Assembly: GCF_027923225.1 (NCBI RefSeq)
Contig: NZ_BSDI01000033.1
Location: 1 to 64,000, forward strand
Length of the DNA: 64,000 bases
Direction of reading: 5' to 3'
Source of the DNA: Phytohabitans aurantiacus
Lineage (GTDB): Bacteria > Actinomycetota > Actinomycetes > Mycobacteriales > Micromonosporaceae
Of this stretch, positions 57,652 to 64,000 are shown in pieces. Each line of letters starts with the position of its first letter. Positions within the stretch are counted from its first letter, which is position 1. A model generated the notes under the pieces. The model saw only the letters and a program-made list of their open reading frames with translations, made no database searches and was not told the DNA's origin. The translations under genes were made by a program, and so were the position numbers.

Positions 57652-58952
57652 CGCGGGACGTAGGCTCCCATCGCCGCACGGACCTGGCCCGATACCAACC
57701 ACGGGCCGATGGCGTCGGACCAGGCGAGCCCCTCGGGTGTGAGCGTGGTGCGGGTCTCGTCGAGCCAGCCGCGCTCCACCAGCTCGGCCAGCTGCGGGAA
57801 GTCGGTGTCGTGGCCGGTGCCGAACCGGGTCCGGTAGGCGTGCGCGTCGACGCCTTCGGCACGCAGCAGCGACTTGAGCAGCCATCGGCGCCGCTGCTCC
57901 ACCGCGTCGAGGCGGAAGCCGATCTCCGCGTACCGGAAGTCGCCGGCGGCGCGGCTCAGGTAGTCGTCGAGCACCGCGCGGACCTGCGAGACGGCGACCG
58001 CGTAGTCTAACGAGTAGTGCAGGTCGGTGGTGTACGACCGGGCGCCGCAGCCCAGGCCGACCATGCCGTCGTCCTGGCAGCAGTACTCGGGCCCGTCCGG
58101 CACGGGAGCGTCGGCGCGGCGGAACTGCCGCATCGAGTGGCGCACGTATCCGGCCCCGGTGAGCACGTCGACCGCCTGCCGGTACAGCTCCTGCCGGTGC
58201 CGGTCCCAGTCGGCGCGGGCGTGGGCGCGCCGGCCGAGCCCGGTCAGCGGCCGCACGTAGAGCGGGTACAGGTACAGCTCCTCGGGCCGCCAGCGCAGCG
58301 CCTCGTCGAGCGACTGCTGCCAGGTCTGCGCGGTCTGCCCGTCGATGCCGTAGATGAGGTCGACGTTGAGCACCGGGATCCGCGCGTCTCTGATGGACTC
58401 CAGCGCGGCGTCCACTTCGGACCGGCGTTGTGGCCGGCCGGCGGCGCGCGCCTCCGTGTCCAGGAAGCTCTGCACCCCGATGCTGACCCGGGTGGTGCCG
58501 TGTGCGGCGAGCACGGCGAGACGGTCGGGGGTGGCGGTCGCCGGCGATGTCTCCACCGACAGCGGGACCGCGGTGGTGCCGAACGCGTCACCGACGATCG
58601 CGAACAGGCCTTCCAGCTCGGGCGCCGTCAGGTACGTCGGTGTGCCGCCGCCGATCGCCAGCCGGGCGAACGAGGCGTTTGGGCAGAGGCTGCCCCGGAC
58701 GGCGGTGGCCTGCCGGCGCAGCTGGGCGAGGTACGCGGTGACCTGCTCGGCGGGCGGGTTGGCGCGGGTGAACAGGTTGCAGAAGCCGCACCGCATCTCG
58801 CAGAACGGCAGGTGCACGTATCCGAAGAGAGCGTCCTGCGGCTCGGCCGCCCACACCTCGTCGAGCGGCGGCCGGGGGTCCAGCTTCCGGTACGCGGTCT
58901 TGTGCGGGTACGCGTACAGGTAGCCCTGGTACGGCGAGTCGTCGACGTTCAT
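57648..58952 (-). CDS. STM4012-family radical SAM protein (HemN-like)
   Basis: A 434-residue radical SAM enzyme of the HemN/HemW type: cluster motif CEMRCGFC (C51, C55, C58), the GGGTPTYL motif and a C-terminal HemN-like wing (GHDTDFPQLAELVERGWLDE). It may methylate or oxidise a substrate by a coproporphyrinogen-oxidase-like radical mechanism. ATG 58952 overlaps the hydrolase stop. Having two radical SAM proteins in one operon suggests a multi-step modification. Confidence 0.88.
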   Translation of the reverse strand: MNVDDSPYQGYLYAYPHKTAYRKLDPRPPLDEVWAAEPQDALFGYVHLPFCEMRCGFCNLFTRANPPAEQVTAYLAQLRRQATAVRGSLCPNASFARLAIGGGTPTYLTAPELEGLFAIVGDAFGTTAVPLSVETSPATATPDRLAVLAAHGTTRVSIGVQSFLDTEARAAGRPQRRSEVDAALESIRDARIPVLNVDLIYGIDGQTAQTWQQSLDEALRWRPEELYLYPLYVRPLTGLGRRAHARADWDRHRQELYRQAVDVLTGAGYVRHSMRQFRRADAPVPDGPEYCCQDDGMVGLGCGARSYTTDLHYSLDYAVAVSQVRAVLDDYLSRAAGDFRYAEIGFRLDAVEQRRRWLLKSLLRAEGVDAHAYRTRFGTGHDTDFPQLAELVERGWLDETRTTLTPEGLAWSDAIGPWLVSGQVRAAMGAYVPR

Positions 58953-59746
58953 GACGGCTCCAGGATGAAGTCGGCGTACGGGACGGTCCACACCGCCTCG
59001 TGGGCGACCCGGTGGCCGACGTGACCGTCTTCCCCGTACAGGGTGCCGTGATCCGAGCAGATGATCACCTGGCAGGGCCGCCCCCGCCCGGCGACCAGAG
59101 CGAACAGGCGCCCGAGCTTGCTATCCACGTACTCCAGGGCGGCGGCGTGCGTGTCCAGACCGTCTTCGGCCGCACCCGGGACGTAGTGCCTGTTGGGCTG
59201 GTGCAGGGCGGCGACGTTGACGAACGTGAACAGCGGCCGCCCCGCCGGCAGCCCGCCGATGATCGTTTCGAGGCGGTCGATCTGGGCGCCGAGGCAGTCC
59301 GGGGCGGTCACGCCGAACGACTTCTCCCAGTGCGCCTCGGCGAACAGGCCGGGCAGCACGCGGCCCAGGGGAGCGCCCGGGTTGAAGAAGCCGACACCGC
59401 CCAGGCAGACCGTGTGGTATCCGGCGGCGGCCAGCCCGGTCGGCAGGTCGGCGGCGTCGAACACGTACGTGCCCGGGCCGCTGGTCTCGCTGCCGCCGAA
59501 CCGGGCGGCGAACATCCGCTCGTGCGGGCCGGGCGTCACCGGGGTCGGCAGGAAGCCGGCGAAGAACGCGTGATGCGCCGCGTAGGTGAAGCTGGCCGGG
59601 GTGTGCCGCCGCTCCCAGGCGCCACCGGGCAGGACCTTCGCCAGCCACGGGGTGCGGCCGCTCGCCAGGCACCGCACCGCCACGTCGTAGCGCAGCGTGT
59701 CGAGAGTGACGAAAAGCAGGTCGTGGCTGCCGATCAGAGCTCGCAC
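58949..59746 (-). CDS. STM4013-family alkaline-phosphatase-fold hydrolase
   Basis: A 265-residue sulfatase/phosphodiesterase-like protein: LLFVTLDTLRYDVA near the N-terminus supplies the first metal Asp and the likely Thr nucleophile region, and VIICSDHGTLYGEDGHVGH near residue 230 supplies the second metal-binding Asp-His. No signal peptide, so it acts in the cytoplasm, unlike most sulfatases. GTG 59746 overlaps the ATP-grasp-like gene by 13 bp. Could remove a phosphate or sulfate ester from the pathway intermediate. Confidence 0.85.
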   Translation of the reverse strand: MRALIGSHDLLFVTLDTLRYDVAVRCLASGRTPWLAKVLPGGAWERRHTPASFTYAAHHAFFAGFLPTPVTPGPHERMFAARFGGSETSGPGTYVFDAADLPTGLAAAGYHTVCLGGVGFFNPGAPLGRVLPGLFAEAHWEKSFGVTAPDCLGAQIDRLETIIGGLPAGRPLFTFVNVAALHQPNRHYVPGAAEDGLDTHAAALEYVDSKLGRLFALVAGRGRPCQVIICSDHGTLYGEDGHVGHRVAHEAVWTVPYADFILEPS

Positions 59747-60810
59747 GCCACACCCGCCCAACCGCTGGCGATCGCCGCCACCTGCGCCCCGTAGGTGTCG
59801 AGCCCATCGGCGAGCACGCCCGGCAGCAGGTCACCGAACGCGTTGACCTCCGCCACCGCGTGGTCGCGCCACCCCACCCGAAACATCAGGTCGACACCGA
59901 CGTGCAGGGTGCGGGGGAAGCACTCGGCCACCCGCGCGCACGTGCGCATCGCCGCCGCCCACCGCTGATCGCCGGCCGCGGCCCGAACCGCGGCGGTGTC
60001 GCCGCGGGCGTTGCCCAGGTGCAGGTTGGTCATCGGCGACCGGCTGGTGCGGACCACCACGTGCCGCGGCTCGCCGGCGATCACGACCACCCGGAGGTCG
60101 AGGACGCGGTCGGCGAGGGCGGCCTTCGGGTACCAGCGTTCGACGTGCAACCCGTCCGGAGCCAGCCGGTCCACAATGGACCTGATCGGGGCCTCGTCGT
60201 CGTAGCGGCGTACCCGAAGGTTGTTGAAGATCCGCCCCTCGCTCAGCTCGACCGAGGTGACCGCCGTGATCCGCCGCCCCGCCACCGCGAGCGCCAGCAC
60301 CCCCGACGCCGACGAGCCGTAGGCGGGCTTGACGAAGACCCGGTGCCACCCCGCCAGGTCCATCGCCGCGCGCAGCGACTCGTAACCGTGTACCGGGCCG
60401 AGGGCCGGCGGCACCGGGATGCCGGCCGCCGCCAGCACGGCGTGGCAGCGCGGCTTCGCCGTCATGGTCAGGATGTCGGCGGGCTGGTTCACCAACTCGC
60501 CGCCGCCGGCCGCGACCCGCCCGAGCGCCTCCCGCAGCCCCGCGAACGCGGCCGCCGTGCCGAGAATCTCCGCGTGCTCGGCCACCGTGGCGGGACGGCC
60601 GGTGCCCAGCTCGCGCAGCAGGCGGTCGACCTCGGCGTCTTCGCCCGGCGAATCGATCCGCACCAGCGTGCCCGGCCCGGGAACCCGCCCGGACAGCAGC
60701 ACGTCGCGCCACGGATAGACCTCCGGTGCCGGCAGCCCGGCCCGCCGCGCGGCCGCGTCGAACAGCGCGATCCGCCGGTTTTCCGGGTTGCCGACGACGG
60801 CCAGGCGCAC
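59734..60810 (-). CDS. STM4014-family ATP-grasp-like protein
   Basis: A 358-residue protein with RimK/ATP-grasp features: lysine strand VFVKPAYGSSASGV near residue 155, and a C-terminal metal site AVAEVNAFGDLLPG. Such enzymes form amide bonds from acyl phosphates. N-terminus VRLAVVGNPENRR is a pre-ATP-grasp fold. The GTG start shares its G with the stop TAG of the LRR gene. The likely peptide-bond former of the operon; partner molecules unknown. Confidence 0.85.
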   Translation of the reverse strand: MRLAVVGNPENRRIALFDAAARRAGLPAPEVYPWRDVLLSGRVPGPGTLVRIDSPGEDAEVDRLLRELGTGRPATVAEHAEILGTAAAFAGLREALGRVAAGGGELVNQPADILTMTAKPRCHAVLAAAGIPVPPALGPVHGYESLRAAMDLAGWHRVFVKPAYGSSASGVLALAVAGRRITAVTSVELSEGRIFNNLRVRRYDDEAPIRSIVDRLAPDGLHVERWYPKAALADRVLDLRVVVIAGEPRHVVVRTSRSPMTNLHLGNARGDTAAVRAAAGDQRWAAAMRTCARVAECFPRTLHVGVDLMFRVGWRDHAVAEVNAFGDLLPGVLADGLDTYGAQVAAIASGWAGVACEL

Positions 60811-61730
60811 TACTCCGACACCGCGGTGTAGCGGCCCCACTCCTCCTCCTCCTGCTCGTCGGAGACATCGACCGCGACGCCCGGCAGCTCCTCGACCAGC
60901 CGCTGCGCCAGCTCGGGCGACATGAAGTGGTGGCTCAGGTCGAGCGACTTGAGGTGGGTGAGCGGCTGGCCGGCCAGCAGCGCCTCGGCGCCGGTGTCGC
61001 CGAGCACGCCCTTGGACAGGTCCAGCTCGGTGAGCCGGGCGACCACCGGCGCGGCGGCGACGGCCGCGGCGACCTCGTCGGCGATCTCGGCGTTGCACAG
61101 GCCGAGGTGGGTGAGCGCGGGCAGCGAGCGCCCGGCCAGGATTGGCGCGAGGTCGTCGGCGCGCGCGTCGCCACCGTACTGCTCGACGCCCAGCCACAGC
61201 TCCAGGTGCGTCAGGTTGGGCAGGTCGCAGGCGCCGATGGCCCGGATCACCTCGGCGGGCAGGCCGCCGGACTGCAGCACCAGCTCGCGCAGGCCCTCGT
61301 GCCGCACCGGCGTCAGCTCCAGGCCCTCCGCCCCGCGCACCCACAGGCGCTCCAGGGCCGGAAGCGCCTTCAACAGCGGGGTGATGTCGTCCTGGTGGAT
61401 CCAGGAGATCTCGCACTGCTCGGAGGTCATGTCTCCGATGAACAGCGCCCGCAGCGCGCCGAGTCGCGCCGCGTTGTCGACCAGCAGGTCGACCGGGAAC
61501 GGGTCCTCGTAGGCCGACCCCCACTCACCGGCGATCAGCGCGGTGGGCCCGGCCGGCCCGCAAAGCTCCAGCACCTGCGCGAACGCCGCGGCGAACTCCT
61601 CCGGTGCGGCCTCGAAGTCGTCCATGTCGATGCGCCAGGCCACCGCGGACGGGTCAGCCGTGCTCTGCCCCTCCTCCAGCTCCACGACCGGCAGGCCCGC
61701 GAATGTCGTCAGAGGTCGGTTGATGGTCAC
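60810..61730 (-). CDS. STM4015-family leucine-rich repeat protein
   Basis: A 306-residue protein, first gene of the operon. After an N-terminal domain (residues 1-80) it carries LRRs from about residue 85 to 290 (LPALERLWVRG, LPNLTHLELWLG, LPALTHLGLCNAEIADE, LTHLKSLDLSHHF) and an acidic tail (EQEEEEWGRY). Cytoplasmic, probably a scaffold or substrate-recognition partner. GTG start after GAGGGAG. A single promoter in 61731-61814 probably serves all five genes. Confidence 0.88.
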   Translation of the reverse strand: MTINRPLTTFAGLPVVELEEGQSTADPSAVAWRIDMDDFEAAPEEFAAAFAQVLELCGPAGPTALIAGEWGSAYEDPFPVDLLVDNAARLGALRALFIGDMTSEQCEISWIHQDDITPLLKALPALERLWVRGAEGLELTPVRHEGLRELVLQSGGLPAEVIRAIGACDLPNLTHLELWLGVEQYGGDARADDLAPILAGRSLPALTHLGLCNAEIADEVAAAVAAAPVVARLTELDLSKGVLGDTGAEALLAGQPLTHLKSLDLSHHFMSPELAQRLVEELPGVAVDVSDEQEEEEWGRYTAVSE

Positions 61731-61814
61731 GGAACTCCCTCGGCGGTAGTCACACCTTCCAGAACAGCCGAGACAGTAGCAACGTCCACCGACACTCGCG
61801 CGCCCCCGCGGTTG

Positions 61815-62777
61815 TCAGGCGCCGACCCAGCGGTGGTAGGCGTCCAGGTCGACGTTGCTGCCGCAGACGATGGTGGCCACGTGGCGGCCGGCGAAGCGGT
61901 CACGGTCTTCCAGGATGGCCGCGACGCCGAGAGCCGCGGACGGTTCGACGACCAGGCCCGCGCGCTCCAGGAGCAGCCGCATGCCGGTGACGATCGAAGC
62001 CTCGTGGACCAGGACGGCGTCGTCGGCCACCTGCAGCAGGTCGTCCAGGACCTCCGGGATCGGGTACCGGCCGGCGACGCCGTCGGCGATGGTGTCGTAC
62101 GAGTCCGTGGTGACGACCCGGCGCTCGTGCCAGGAGCGGGTCATCGCGGGGGCGCCGTGCGGCTGTACACAGATAACCTCGACGCCCGGCGACAGCGTCT
62201 TGAGGACGTAGCCGACGCCGGTGGCCATCGCGCCGCCGCCCAGGGCGATCAGTACGGTGTCCACAGAGGACGCGTCGCTCGCCAGCTCCAGGCCGATGGT
62301 CGCGGCGCCCTCGCAGGTCTCGATGTCGAGGCTGTCCTCGACGCGCCGGACGCCGCGCTCGTCCGCGATGTCCACGGCTCGTGCGCGGGCCATCTCGAAG
62401 TCGCCGTCGACCAGCTCCAGCTCCGCGCCCAGCGCGCGGATCCGCTCCAGCTTGGCGGCGGGTGCCCCGCGTGATGCCACCACCGTCACGTCGATGCCGC
62501 GGCGGCGACCGGACCACGCGAGTGCCTGGCCGAGGTTGCCGGCGCTGGCGCACACCGCGGCGGTGCGGCCCTGCGCGGCCAGCTCGCTGGCGACGAGCTC
62601 GGTGCCGCGGCCCTTGAAGCTGCGCACCGGGTTCGCCGTTTCCAGCTTGACGCTGACCGCACAGCCGAGCTCGCGCCCCAACGCGTCGGGCTGGTACAGC
62701 GGCGTGTCCAGGAAGATCGGGTCGATGACCTCGCGAGCGGCGCGGATCCGGTCGAGATCCAGTCGCGTCGTGACCAT
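61815..62777 (-). CDS. PLP-dependent threonine/serine dehydratase-like lyase
   Basis: A 320-residue fold-type II PLP enzyme: the PLP lysine motif is SFKGRG near residue 57, with SAGNLGQALAW binding the substrate carboxylate and the glycine loop ALGGGAMATG near residue 180. Activity may be threonine/serine dehydration or amino-acid racemisation. No ACT regulatory domain. ATG 62777 is used; TTG 62786 is a weaker alternative. Transcribed toward the LRR operon but separated by 84 bp, so probably independent. Confidence 0.9.
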   Translation of the reverse strand: MVTTRLDLDRIRAAREVIDPIFLDTPLYQPDALGRELGCAVSVKLETANPVRSFKGRGTELVASELAAQGRTAAVCASAGNLGQALAWSGRRRGIDVTVVASRGAPAAKLERIRALGAELELVDGDFEMARARAVDIADERGVRRVEDSLDIETCEGAATIGLELASDASSVDTVLIALGGGAMATGVGYVLKTLSPGVEVICVQPHGAPAMTRSWHERRVVTTDSYDTIADGVAGRYPIPEVLDDLLQVADDAVLVHEASIVTGMRLLLERAGLVVEPSAALGVAAILEDRDRFAGRHVATIVCGSNVDLDAYHRWVGA

Positions 62778-62816
62778 GATCAGCAACCTACCGCACCGTG
62801 CCAGGTCAACCGATCT

Positions 62817-62870
62817 GAGCTACCGCGATGCTCGTCGTGGCGCGGACCGTCGCTCCCGCGGCCTCGCCCT
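62817..62870 (-). repeat. 55-bp dispersed repeat, copy D
   Basis: Reverse copy: GAGCTACCGCGATGCTCGTC ... GCTCCCGCGGCCTCGCCC. Forms an inverted pair with copy E. The whole interval 62778-63063 is non-coding. Confidence 0.88.
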
Positions 62871-62894
62871 CCGCGTCCAGTCACGCTCAAGATC

Positions 62895-62919
62895 CCGACA
62901 AAATCCCCGATTTTGTCGG
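62895..62919. repeat. AT-containing perfect hairpin between repeat copies
   Basis: CCGACAAAATC and GATTTTGTCGG, perfect 11-bp arms with a CCC loop, in the middle of the D/E inverted pair. Its lower GC contrasts with the surroundings. Confidence 0.85.
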
Positions 62920-62986
62920 CTCAGACGCGCTCGGAGGCAGCAACATCCGGGATTTCGCTGTCATGCGGGCGGGTTGTGTGGACGCG

Positions 62987-63042
62987 GGCGGTGAGGCCGC
63001 GGGAGCAACGGATCTGGACCGCGACGGGCGTCGCGGTAGCTC
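62987..63042 (+). repeat. 55-bp dispersed repeat, copy E
   Basis: Forward copy: GGTGAGGCCGCGGGAGCAAC ... GGGCGTCGCGGTAGCTC, near-identical at its ends to copies B and C. Confidence 0.9.
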
Positions 63043-63063
63043 GGCGTCTCTTGGAATGGTCCT

Positions 63064-64000
63064 CTAAGGACCGTCGGTGGTGCCGCGGAGGAGCGCGGTG
63101 GTGTAGGCGTGCTCGAAGTGGGCGCCGATGCGTTCCCACGCGTCGACCGATTCGCGCAGCGCCTCGGGATCGCGGTGGTAGCGGCCGCGGGCGCGGGCGA
63201 GGCAGGCGGCGGCCCAGCCGTTCTCGGCGGCGAGCTTGGCGGCGGTGTCGAGGTACCCGGGCGCGTCGGGGAGCCCGGCGACGACGGCGAGTTCGGCGGC
63301 GGCGGCTTGGGCGAAGACCCGGTACCGGTTCGAGGGCGCCGGGTCCGAGAACGCGTCCCGGACGATGGTGGCGGCGTCGGTGAGGTCGCCGGTGTGCACC
63401 GCCATCCGGGCGTCGGCGAACCGGGCCGACGAGGCGGTGGGTATCCGGTGGACGTTGTGCGGGCCGGCGAGGTCGCTCATCCGGTCGCGCCAGAGCCGGA
63501 ACCCGTCCGGGTTGCCGCTCAGGCCGTGCGCGAGCGCGGCGCTGGCGGCCGGGAACCACAGCCGGCCGGCGACGGCGCGTCCGCTGGTCTCCCAGGCGTG
63601 CCACAGGGCGTCGGCGTGCCGCAGGGCCTCGTCGAACCGGCCGCTGAGCACCAGCGGCGGCACGAGCAGGCTGCCCAGGCCCATGGGGTCCGCGGTGATC
63701 GGGTCGGTGGCGGCGGCGCGGGCCGCCCCGATGGCCGCCGTCAGGTCGCCGACCGCGAGGGCGAGGACGGCGCGCAGGTACTGGATGGAACGGACCGTCG
63801 CGCCGGCCCGGGGGTCGTTGCGGTCCAGCCGTGCCAGCAGCGGCAGCCCCGTCAGCACCAGCTCGTGCGCCCGTCGCAGGTGGGCATGCCGCTCGTAGAC
63901 GGTGACCACGGTGTCGACGGCGGCCCAGATGAGTACCGGATCGCCGGTGGCCCGCGCGGCCGCCAGCGCGTGCTCGGCCGGCGCCGGGTCCTGGCCTGGC
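63064..64000 (-). CDS. Helical-repeat protein, 3' part (cut by window edge)
   Basis: Open from the window edge to a stop at 63064, about 311 residues visible (AEHALAAARATGDPVLIWAA, HADALWHAWETSGRAVAGRL, WRDRMSDLAG). The alternating helices fit a TPR-like solenoid such as the C-terminal half of large ATP-binding transcriptional regulators or BTAD-type proteins. No HTH is seen at this C-terminus, so a LuxR-ending (LAL) protein is unlikely unless the HTH is N-terminal. The domains that would decide the family lie beyond 64000. Confidence 0.7.
   Translation of the reverse strand, partial: PGQDPAPAEHALAAARATGDPVLIWAAVDTVVTVYERHAHLRRAHELVLTGLPLLARLDRNDPRAGATVRSIQYLRAVLALAVGDLTAAIGAARAAATDPITADPMGLGSLLVPPLVLSGRFDEALRHADALWHAWETSGRAVAGRLWFPAASAALAHGLSGNPDGFRLWRDRMSDLAGPHNVHRIPTASSARFADARMAVHTGDLTDAATIVRDAFSDPAPSNRYRVFAQAAAAELAVVAGLPDAPGYLDTAAKLAAENGWAAACLARARGRYHRDPEALRESVDAWERIGAHFEHAYTTALLRGTTDGP

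Noticed and set aside
62828..63067. A 79-codon ORF across the D/E inverted repeats
   Set aside because: Its sequence is made of the two repeat copies and the central hairpin; no evidence of coding.
63064..64000. Naming the final gene as a LuxR-type LAL regulator
   Set aside because: LAL proteins carry the LuxR HTH at the C-terminus, which is visible here and has none; the family cannot be decided from this part.

Overview
This 64 kb window looks like a chromosomal segment of a high-GC Actinomycetota, most like Micromonosporaceae or Streptomycetaceae. The support is the strong third-position GC bias, frequent GTG starts, many ATGA/GTGA overlaps, a BTAD-type (SARP/AfsR-like) regulator, a DUF5753-type XRE regulator, a GAF-ANTAR protein, a SigF-type sigma factor and a CUT1 sugar importer with no ATPase of its own. 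I saw no rRNA, tRNA, transposase, integrase or CRISPR array.

Layout. 1-580 is a compound repeat block that recurs in the same orientation at about 24300-24861. The 24 kb between the blocks holds an SDR/epimerase with TetR and LysR regulators, then a rhamnoside-use locus: LacI regulator, CUT1 permeases, cytoplasmic GH78, CUT1 binding lipoprotein, secreted GH78, GH1, and a CUT2 importer in ATPase-permease-permease-binding protein order that resembles rhamnose transporters. The model is that the secreted rhamnosidase trims the substrate, the CUT1 system imports rhamnosides for the cytoplasmic GH78 and GH1, and the CUT2 system imports free rhamnose. Similar LacI-type operators precede both importer operons. 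After this come a TetR-controlled MDR/SDR pair with two perfect operators, a small secreted protein, and an XRE/alcohol dehydrogenase divergent pair.

24.9-28.0 kb is a LacI-controlled nucleoside hydrolase/adenosine deaminase operon. 28-31 kb holds a CYTH/XRE pair and a DUF5753 regulator. 31-36 kb is a two-component system divergent from a MacB/FtsX-type ABC exporter. 36-38.5 kb is an ECF41 sigma factor divergent from a BBE-type flavoenzyme. 38.5-41 kb is a signalling patch of coiled-coil protein, GAF-ANTAR protein and STAS protein. 41.2-44.3 kb joins a YbdK-type ligase, a heme-oxygenase-like diiron protein, a CDGSH protein and a HemK2/MTQ2-like methyltransferase; a frameshifted GT4 gene follows.

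45.6-47.6 kb is the most unusual locus. A SigB/F-type sigma factor with a STAS domain fused to its C-terminus diverges from a STAS-HATPase fusion. Neither STAS domain has the usual phosphorylatable serine, and the 127 bp between them holds two opposed SigB/F-like promoters. 49.5-52.7 kb has a DUF6745 pair and several small secreted proteins. 52.7-56.8 kb is an AfsR-like regulator beside a lipoprotein and secreted metalloprotease operon whose promoter carries three heptamers at 11 bp spacing. 56.8-61.7 kb is a tightly overlapping five-gene operon matching the STM4011-STM4015 families (two radical SAM proteins, an alkaline-phosphatase-fold hydrolase, an ATP-grasp-like protein and an LRR protein), whose function I do not know. 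The window ends with a PLP lyase, an inverted repeat pair and the 3' part of a helical-repeat protein gene.
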